From: JBBIJO01 sp037445895
Lineage (GTDB): Bacteria > Bacteroidota > Ignavibacteria > Kapaibacteriales > UBA2268
Direction: 5' to 3'
NCBI GenBank assembly: GCA_037445895.1
Contig: JBBIJO010000009.1
Coordinates: 1-64,000 of the forward strand
DNA length: 64,000 nucleotides
The notes beneath the pieces were generated by a model. It had not been told where the DNA came from, ran no database searches, and was given only the letters and a program-made list of their open reading frames with translations. Below, piece by piece: positions 51,478 to 60,500 of the stretch. The position numbers were made by a program, and so were the translations under genes. Numbering within the stretch: the first letter of the stretch is position 1; every line of letters starts with the position of its first letter.

Positions 51478-52641
51478 TTAATAATTCATTTTTATCATTT
51501 TCTTATAATATGCTTTTTTATTTGTATTAATAATCATAAAGTAAACACCATCTGGCTTATCGTTTAATATATTTGTTCCGTTTTTTAAAACTTCTTTCTC
51601 CAATTTTGTTACTTTCCCTAAAAAATCCACCAAATAAACAGTAGCAATTTCATCTATATTAAAATTTTCTTTACTTTCATTATTCTCGAAAACATATCCA
51701 ATGTTTGAATATTTTATTAGCATTTTATCTGCCGAACTACCAGAAATACATTTGCATTCTTCGTCGAATACCGGTTTAACATATATCGTATCCGCTACGT
51801 TTGTTGTATCAATTCTTCCGAACACCTTCAAAATTTGATTATTCCCATTATCATTTATAATATTACAGTGTATTTTGTAACCATTTTCAGTTTCTTCGAA
51901 CAACAGAACTTCGATATCGTTAGTTACAGAATACACTGAATCGAATATAATATTCGCATCGTTTTTGTTCAATTCTATCTCGAAGTTCTTTAGCTTTGAG
52001 TTTGCTGGAATTCTAAGATTAATATCGACAAAAAAGTTCGATTTATCGACTATCGAGTCGCTCCCGAATTGGCAGGTAAAAATCCTTTCCGGTTTTGGCG
52101 AAACCTCGGCATACAATACCGCTGGACGATAATTTTCGACAATTCCTTTAAACTCTTCGGTAAATTCAATATACGAAGTGCTAAAAACCGCGCTATCGGG
52201 GCAATTCGCCAACCACTTTCCCAAAAAAGCCATCAATGGTTTTTGCCCATAAACAGGAATCAATCCCATAGTTACAGCATATCCTGTGATTTTGCCATTT
52301 TTCGAATCGATTGTAACGGCTTTAGCATCCAAATATTCACTCAATGTATTGATATACAATGGTTCGGTAATCGAAACTTTCTCCGGTTCATAGCCAATTT
52401 CGAAATTGAATCCGAAGAGTGAATCCTGTGAATTAACTTTTCCTATATCTAATACGAGAACAAATTCTTTTTGATTATCGTTCCCGCACACATCAATTTT
52501 CAAAGAACCGTATATCGAAAGAACACAATCAATTTTACGTTGCGAAATACCTGCCTGGCTAACAGCCACCGTCAGCCAGGCAAGTAGTGCAATTTTACCT
52601 ACTAATAATAAGTTTTTCCACAACACTCGAGTTATTGCCAA
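51478..52641 (-). CDS. secreted protein with short T9SS-type C-terminus
   Basis: 387 residues from a TTG at 52641; GTG at 52626 or TTG at 52623 are possible starts, and none has a clear ribosome site. All overlap the end of the preceding gene, so translation is probably coupled. Signal segment LLLVGKIALLAWLTVAVSQA. A cohesin-like domain (FVLVLDIGKVNSQDSLFGFNFEIGYEPEKVSI) fills the first 170 residues. The end (VYLVDFLGKVTKLEKEVL, GVYFMIINTNKKAYYKKMIKM) follows the final half of a type A sorting domain, but the usual PNP start of that domain is missing. Cys residues (at CVLSIYG, CGND, CKC) are more frequent than in neighbours. Specific role unknown. Confidence 0.8.
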   Translation of the reverse strand: MAITRVLWKNLLLVGKIALLAWLTVAVSQAGISQRKIDCVLSIYGSLKIDVCGNDNQKEFVLVLDIGKVNSQDSLFGFNFEIGYEPEKVSITEPLYINTLSEYLDAKAVTIDSKNGKITGYAVTMGLIPVYGQKPLMAFLGKWLANCPDSAVFSTSYIEFTEEFKGIVENYRPAVLYAEVSPKPERIFTCQFGSDSIVDKSNFFVDINLRIPANSKLKNFEIELNKNDANIIFDSVYSVTNDIEVLLFEETENGYKIHCNIINDNGNNQILKVFGRIDTTNVADTIYVKPVFDEECKCISGSSADKMLIKYSNIGYVFENNESKENFNIDEIATVYLVDFLGKVTKLEKEVLKNGTNILNDKPDGVYFMIINTNKKAYYKKMIKMNY

Positions 52642-54460
52642 TCATTCTTACAAAATATACTCCATTCGGCAACAAATTCCCACGATTATCGGTCAAATTC
52701 CAATTCAACGAAAGTTCACCGCTGTTCTCGCTCGAAATGGGTTCAAACCTTTTTACAACATTACCGGTAGCATCGAATATTTCGACAACGAAGGTTCCCA
52801 CGCTGCCAATGCTCAAATTAATTCTTGCATTGTCGTTGACAATTGGATTCTCGTTTAAGCTAATCGCATTAATCCCCGGAGTATCGCCTACGGAAAGGAT
52901 AACAGCAGTCCCATTTTTCGTCTCTTCATTGAAAATAACATTTTCGGCAACTAAAACTGAGTTGTTTTTGTCAATATCGAGATAGAATAAAGGAGCATCG
53001 GGGGTAAATTTACCGGAACCAGCCACAACGACGCGATTGCCTGCGACTTCCGACATTATATCGGAATTCAAAGCCGAAACATTTGCTGCACTATTTAAAT
53101 CAACAACAATAGAAAGTGGTCCGTTTAGTTCTCCATTCAAATAAACTGGGACTCTGAAACTTTCTCCCACCAACTCAGGTTTGCCAAAGCGAATATTATC
53201 GGCAACTTCAACTGCTGAAATCTTGCCATATTGCGGTATGGTATCGTATAACCATGGCAATTCAGGCACCCTTGCAGAAATATAATGCAGAATCAATGCA
53301 GCGTCAAATTCGTTTGCTTTATAAAAGATTTGTTTTATCGAACCAACCTCCGCCGGTAAGCTATCGCCATAGTATTTAGTTCTCCATCGTACTTCTTTGC
53401 GGACACCATATTGATTGTAGTAGTAACGGCCGTTGTGGTTAACATCGCCGTGATAAGCGGCTCGGCGGCGAACGCTATCCAATGGTATGTTCGTTGCAAC
53501 GCTTTTCATTATTAAACGAGCATCGTTGACAGTAACGTATCGACTTTGCGGAAGGTTATAGTGCTTGCGGGCATACCCTTTCGATATATCAACATCGCCA
53601 TCGCCCCAAAATTCCTCGACGTTAAATCGAGCAAGCGAGGTAAAGAAAATTCGATAATTAGTTCCTCCCGATGGCGTCCACTCGTTTGTTAACCTCATAC
53701 TGGTTCGAGCTATCTCGGTACTCTTTCCATATTCAAGTCCGTTCAAAAAGTCGGCAGGCGAAAATTCTCCTTTGATGCCAACCGATGCATTTCTTGTAAT
53801 AACTCTTGTATCGGTAGTATATTCATTCCCGCCTATTTGACCATACGCAAACTCAATATTACCCTGTGCCGTATAAGGATCTTGCGATTTGTATAAACGT
53901 AATTGGAACGTTGCAATACTCGACTTAATGCTCGAATCGTTAATATTTAAGTAGCGCCATTCGACGATAAACACTCCATTATCTGGATCTGATTTGTAGT
54001 AAATTTTCGTCGGCTTATATCCGTTGAAGCGCTCTACGTCCGTTCGATAGACGTGGTCGCCCCAAAAAGGTGCAAGAACATTCTTCGGATACGAACTGTT
54101 GTCGTAGAATAAAGCAGTTGGGTCTTTTGCAGGCGTTTGTGGCGGTGGCGAAAACGTCACAAAACCATTAACACAAACCCACAAACGTGTGAAAACCTCG
54201 CCACCGAATTCGAACGGAAAGCCAATATCTATCCCGTTCGGGAACGAATATCCGTCGTCGAGATCCTGGAGCCAGGTCGGTGGCAAGCCAAAAGCGATAG
54301 ATGGAATTTCAACTCCATCCTGAAGCATTTGGAAGTTTGCTTCAACGATTCGAATTGTGTCGAAATCCCCGTAAACTTGAGCTTTCGCTGTGCTCTGCAA
54401 AGACAGCATTAAAACTACTACGGCTGCTATCCCTGCTGTTAGTTCGAAGATTTTTCTCAT
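52595..54460 (-). CDS. T9SS cargo protein with FlgD-like and sorting regions
   Basis: 621 residues. AGGAG precedes the ATG. Signal peptide about 1-27. Residues 45-280 look like a nidogen/PEP-like beta domain (FPFEFGGEVFTRLWVCVNGFVTFSPP, later NIEFAYGQIGG). A dockerin-like segment (YHGDVNHNGRYYYNQYG) lies near 345. A cohesin-like part precedes the C-terminal FlgD-like/type A sorting domain (FVVEIFDATGNVVKRF, NWNLTDNRGNLLPNGVYFVRM, EKLIISR). The FVxxNGFVTF phrase is common in surface proteins that bind or cover other proteins. Its last 47 bases overlap the next gene. Confidence 0.85.
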   Translation of the reverse strand: MRKIFELTAGIAAVVVLMLSLQSTAKAQVYGDFDTIRIVEANFQMLQDGVEIPSIAFGLPPTWLQDLDDGYSFPNGIDIGFPFEFGGEVFTRLWVCVNGFVTFSPPPQTPAKDPTALFYDNSSYPKNVLAPFWGDHVYRTDVERFNGYKPTKIYYKSDPDNGVFIVEWRYLNINDSSIKSSIATFQLRLYKSQDPYTAQGNIEFAYGQIGGNEYTTDTRVITRNASVGIKGEFSPADFLNGLEYGKSTEIARTSMRLTNEWTPSGGTNYRIFFTSLARFNVEEFWGDGDVDISKGYARKHYNLPQSRYVTVNDARLIMKSVATNIPLDSVRRRAAYHGDVNHNGRYYYNQYGVRKEVRWRTKYYGDSLPAEVGSIKQIFYKANEFDAALILHYISARVPELPWLYDTIPQYGKISAVEVADNIRFGKPELVGESFRVPVYLNGELNGPLSIVVDLNSAANVSALNSDIMSEVAGNRVVVAGSGKFTPDAPLFYLDIDKNNSVLVAENVIFNEETKNGTAVILSVGDTPGINAISLNENPIVNDNARINLSIGSVGTFVVEIFDATGNVVKRFEPISSENSGELSLNWNLTDNRGNLLPNGVYFVRMIGNNSSVVEKLIISR

Positions 54461-54508
54461 TTTCTACTCCTAATATATTATATAAAACTTCTTTTCATTT
54501 TCATTAAT

Positions 54509-54532
54509 CGGACCCGCCCGAAAGCGGGTCCG
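54509..54532. terminator. GC-rich hairpin after the 2673-residue protein gene
   Basis: CGGACCCGC (54509-54517) pairs perfectly with GCGGGTCCG (54524-54532) around CCGAAA, starting 9 bases after the stop codon at 54542. On the minus strand no U-run follows (ATTAATGAAA), so it may be a weak terminator or an mRNA end-stabilising hairpin. Confidence 0.55.
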
Positions 54533-54541
54533 GTCTTCTTC

Positions 54542-57500
54542 TTATTTTACAACGTTGACTGGATAGCTATACGTATTCGAACCAGTGGTCAACCGCAAGA
54601 AGTAAACTCCGCTAGAAACTGAGCGTTCAACATTCCATACTACGCTGTTTAGTCCTTCGCCGAAGAATCCGCTGGCAATCGTTGCCACTACATTACCAAG
54701 AGCATCGACTACTTCAATCTTAATATTGCCCGATTCAGGAAGAGCAAATGCTACGTTAGCGCTTGTGCTAACTGGGTTCGGGCTTACCTGGTTAATACCA
54801 TAAGCTACTCCCGCCCCCGGTTCAACACCACTTATCCAATCGTGGACAATAAGGAAGCCTTCGACGTTGCTTCGGTTAATTTGGACACGCCAGTAATCGC
54901 CATCGTCAATGAGCTTAATGTCGCCGCCCATCGGATAACCTTCGCCGGTCTTCATATTATAGTTGAACACATTTCCATTGGATCTATCGTCGCGTATGAA
55001 CCATTGAGCACCAGTTGGATTCCTTGTGTTATCGGTCTTGTCGGGAATTTCATCCTTTCTCCAAGAGATAACAACCGGATAGTAAGTGGATGTATTACCT
55101 ACTTCTCCACCTGCTTGGAATCGTCCTTTGTAAACTCGGAAATCGGGTGTGTTCTTTGCTCTTGGGAAGATATTCCTCAGAGTTCCATTAGTTAGCGAAA
55201 TAGTCCATCGAGCATCAAAAACATCGCCCGGCGGAATAGAAGGTAATTCGTATTCACAGAATTTCTCGTCGAGAGTTCCAACGGGTTCTCCATCCAAACC
55301 ATCACCTGTCGTAGCATCTCGGGGTGCGGCTCCGAATTGAAGTTCTTGCCAAGCACTTGTTTTACTGCCTGGTGTGTTGCCCGGGAATGTATTCTCGATA
55401 AGTAAATTGCAAACAAAATCTGTTGGGTCGGAAATCTTCAATCGATAAACCAGTGTGTCGTAGGCACCGCTTGCATCGCGAACTTCAACTCTAATAGTAA
55501 CTTTACCATCGGGGTCAGTTGGAGCATCGAAGTTATCGGTTTTAATTATAACTTTCACTGTATCGAGATCCCTAATCCCGCGAATCACCGGAGGTTCGAT
55601 TGTAAACCCAGCAGGTTGAATGACTCGCAAGGTAAGTTCTTCGGTTGGATCACCAGCGGTTCTACCTCGCTTCAAATCGTAATCCCAAACAAGCAACGTA
55701 TCGCTATATGGTTTACCACGGTCAACGCATATTACTTTTGGAGCAGATGTAAGCCTCGGTCTATGATTTGTTGAATCGACAAACAGCGTCAAAATCTTTA
55801 TTGCGGAAAGCTGCTTCTCTCCATCAACCATATCCCACACCGCAACCACAACCTGCTCAGTTCGTGGGGCATCCTTAATACCCGGTTTACCATAGAGTAA
55901 ACCACTAATTGCATTAATCTTCAACCACTGTGGAGTTGTTTTCAACCCAGTTAAGTCGAAGGCACCAGCTTCGGGGAAGCAAGGATCTCGCAAAATTTGG
56001 TCATCTGGGTAATCCGAATAAATAAGTTCGAACCAATGATCTTGGCCAAAATTCGGGTCGTAAACTTTGATTGCTTTCGCAGAATCAATGAGCTGTGGAT
56101 TGTAATCAATATCTTCTTTCGCGGGAGGCAATGTCTCGGTTATAATTATTGGAGCAACGTTTACAAACACAGGCATCAACATAAAGTTAATCCCGCTATG
56201 CCCATCGTTAACAATGATTGTAAATGTGGTATCGGTATTTAACGATTGGTTATATCGAATTTGTGCAGTTGGTGTAAGCATATTCCAAGCAACGGAAGAG
56301 TCAATTCGCACATTGATTTGACCCTTGCTGGTTAAGTCCACTCCAAATGGGTCCGCATCAGTATCGCTACCATATTTCATTAGGAATTGGTTACCCATCC
56401 AGCCGGGTCGGGTTTGAGTTATAACCGATTCATCTTTCTTTCCATCGAAATCTTGGTCGTATGTTGTAGTATCGATAACAGCGGTGTCGCCTGGGCTATT
56501 CCACCAGTCGCGATTTCGAATAGAAATATTCATAAATCCGTATGCTGTCTTTCCAAATCGGAAATCCCAACCTTTTGGATTCAAGGTAACAGCGGCTTGG
56601 TCTTCTAATTCATCGTCTGTATTGAAATCAACCTGGAATCGCAATTTATTGGTCAAGTTCGCTTTAAGTTTGCCATCGCTTGTCATCCCACAGGTATAGA
56701 CCGATGGCTTGTAAATAACATAAGGAACAACAGTCCCCGCTCTATCGGTTCTCTTATAAATAGTTTCGGCTTGATTTTCCGCTTCTTCGGGCGTCGAAAC
56801 CCAATCCATAAAGCGAGGAACACTATCGACTACGAATATCTTGAAAGAATATTCAGTGAAGTATCGACTTCCATTCAAAATCGTGTCTTGCTGCAAGAAT
56901 CGAGCATTTTCAACATCGTATTTGTATGCATTAAGATAAGGACCGAATGTATAAATGAACTTATCAATTGTGTCTTGCGGTGCTCCAATTGCTTTGAGTG
57001 AATCAATTACTCGCATAGTTGGAGGATAATTTTCGGCTCGAACAGTGACCGATTCACCACCTGGAACTACATACGGGTTAATTGGGCGGCCTCGGAATAC
57101 TAGATAACCAAGGGCATTATCTTTTGGATTGATAACCGTTTGGTCGCCGGCTGGAATCGTATCGACAAGCAACCATCGATCAAGACCAGAGTATTGATCC
57201 ACGGTCCAATGATAAGTCAATCGGCTGTAGCCGTCCGGCATTAAGAATGAACGTGGGTCGAAGTATTTATTTGTATCCATTGCGGTTACAGACAATATAC
57301 TATCGCGCCCTTGTCCTTCTTCGGGGAGCAAGCCGCTATAAGTGCCCGGATATGCTGGATAATCCCTATCTTCTGTTAGAAAGACTTTATGTAAAAATTC
57401 AACCAATTTCAAAGTATCAGCCATTCCAGCACGGCTCGGAAATTCAGAAGGCACAATCTTAACTATTGTATCTGTTTGTAACTTAACAACATTGCCAGTA

Positions 57501-60500
57501 AAGATGGGGGGTTCGGTTGAACCAACGATTCTAAACGAAATACCTCCATCGTAGGCAGCGACCGGACCATCCTTCCACAAAACGGTTCTCGAAACAATTC
57601 GAACAAAGTCTCCGGTATCTACTGGCAAAGCACGATATCGTTCACCAGCATAGAAAGTTTGATTACCGGAATTAGAGGCTGGCATCCCAGGTCGGTTCGA
57701 GAAGATATTAGGAACTCGCCCAAATGAAGTTGTTGTTGCGTTATATCGTCTGCCGGGGAGCGAACCACGGTCTTCTTTTTCGGGATTCCATTGCAACTGT
57801 TGCAATAGGTAAGCACCAGTCCCAAGATTATACAATCCCTCCTCGGTTCTTCGAATTGTTGTATTTGGGTTACGATTCGTTGAATCGGGAACCAACTCGA
57901 CGCGTGCTCGGAATATTTCTCTGTATGGTGCATTTTCATCGACTTGCTTTAAGGCTACCCGTATGTAATCGCCCGTTGTTTCGTTAATGACAAAGAACAC
58001 CGATTCGTTAAGCAGTCTTGGGTCGTGGTTTGAACGTTCAGCCAAACCTTCGTAATTGGTTTGGGCTTCGAGGAACAACGGATACCCTATTGGATGATAA
58101 TAATTGCCATACTTATCTGGTCGATATTCATCTTGCATTGCTGCAATAAATGGATACCTCAAATTTCCATTTTCATCGCGAGCTTCTGCATCGAATGGAT
58201 TACGAACCCAGCGTTTTACGTATTTTCCAAAGGATGGTTTTGTTGAATCATCAAATATTCTCAATGTAGGCGGAATCCCAACTGCAAAGTCTTCTATTGG
58301 CACCATCCTACGATTCGAGTAATCGGCAACTTTGATATCGGTTCCTTTATCATATAAATCATAAACAAGACCCGACATCAATACTTTCTCTGGAATACTA
58401 AATTGTCCAGGTGTATTTTCATCATTACCATTAACAAGAGGAACCGGTTGGTAATTTATCCGTTGCGTCGATTCGAAAGGTCCTTGTTCGCGTGGGTCGC
58501 CGGTTTGCGGATACATAAACTTCATATAGGTTTCGTCCTTCGGGTTGAAGTCCGAATCAACAAAGAACGTTTCTATCTGAGCTTTACTGTTCGACTGTTG
58601 TTGGAACGTTACTTCAAGTGTAACGTTTGCTTCGGTTCGGCCCCAATAATTACCACGCAATGTGTCGGTTCCACCAAATCCAGCGTTACGACCGGAAAGA
58701 ACACCCTTCGAATTTGGTGCATCGGGCAATCGAATTAAGAATCGTGCTTTATTGTTATAAATCGAGTTTGCTGCTTCATGGTAAGAAGAAGAAGGATAAG
58801 GACCAACTATTTCGCCATACAAAATTGCACCAGCAAGATCGCTCGATGCTGCATTCCTTATAATATTTCTTCCATTATCTCTTTCGACTGGTCCAGTAAC
58901 AACGTTTTGCTCGTATCCAATATCGGAATATGCCTCATTTCCAGTTATTAATGAACGGTTAAAGATTAACCGTAGATTATAATTATCGGAATAAACCGCA
59001 GCGCCTGTGTAGGCTTTATTATTTTGAATTCTTACTCTATTAAAGAATACCGAATCGACTCTGTTTGCTCTATCGTCGGTAACAGCATCGAGGATATAAA
59101 TAGCGCCACCCAAGCCAACGCCATTTTCCGGAAGGTCTGTGTCCCAGTTCTTTCGAACAACATCTACATAGCTAACATCAGCTGGTTTAATATCTGTCCA
59201 TGTGGAGCCACCGTCTGTTGTGCGTTTCAACAATCCGTAGTCGCCGGAAATAAATCCCAGTTGACTCGTTGGGAAAATTCCGCCATAGACGCTATACATC
59301 GAACCAATATCTAGCAAACTCCAAGTCGCACCAGCATCTTCGGTCTTCATTGCTAAACCATATTCGCCAAAAGCATATCCAGTTGTAGTGGAAGTAAAGA
59401 CAATCTTGTTAAAGTTGTGAGAAGCATTCTCATGAATCTTTACCCAAGTATTTCCACCATCGACTGTCTTCAATATTACACCCCAGTAACCAACCGCATA
59501 ACCAGTTTGGACGTCGGTGAAATAAACATCTTTCAACGTTGCATAAGTATTGGTAAATCGCACATCCCAAGTTGTTCCACCGTCGGTAGTAACAAGGATT
59601 GAACCACGGTCACCAACAACAAAGCCTCGAGTTGCAGACACAAAGTAAACACCATATAAGTTATTGTTAGAAACACCATTACCAACTTGGAACCAAGTTT
59701 CGCCAGCATCGGTTGATTTTAGAATCATTCCTTGGCTACCAACCGAATATCCAACGGTTGCTGTTGGGAAGAAAATGTCGTTCAAAGCATAAGAGTAAAT
59801 GGCAGGATTCACTTCGCGCCAACTACCTCCATTATTTTCACTCTTCAGAATTAATCCCCTATCGCCGGCGATAAATCCATTCGAATTTTTGAATGTAATA
59901 GAATGCAGACGATAGGTTTGAGAATAATTCTTATATTCCCATTTATCGCCGCCTTGGGTAATTTTTATAATTGTACCACCTTGACCAACAGCAAATCCCG
60001 AAGTTGCATCATAGAAAGCAACGTCGTATAATTTTGCTATTGTAGCCTCGGTTCCAATTTCAATTTGTGTAGTTCCACTACCGCTTTGAGTAGAAAGAAC
60101 ACTTTGGTCAACTTCTACCGTGTTGTCGAGAAATTGCGTAAACATTCGAGTATCGGGCGGATAATCGAATGACTTAAAGGTGAATACATCATTGGTTGAT
60201 ATAAAGCCAACAGCAAGCGAGTTAGAACCAACAAACACTTGGTCAACATCCGAAACGAAGAAACGTTTAGTATTTTCCTCGGGGTTGACCATCGCAATTG
60301 CTCCACCATTGCCATTGTAAACCTTATTACCAATGAATTGCACACCTTTAACAACATTTAAATCGGCACTCACAGAATAGATTGCACCACCACCACGAAC
60401 GTATGGTTTATTGATTTCTGCAACGCCTTCGCCAACAGTGTTATTTAGGAACTGGACTCGGCGTAGTTCAACAGCCCTTTGTTCAGGGGGTGTTAGCAAT

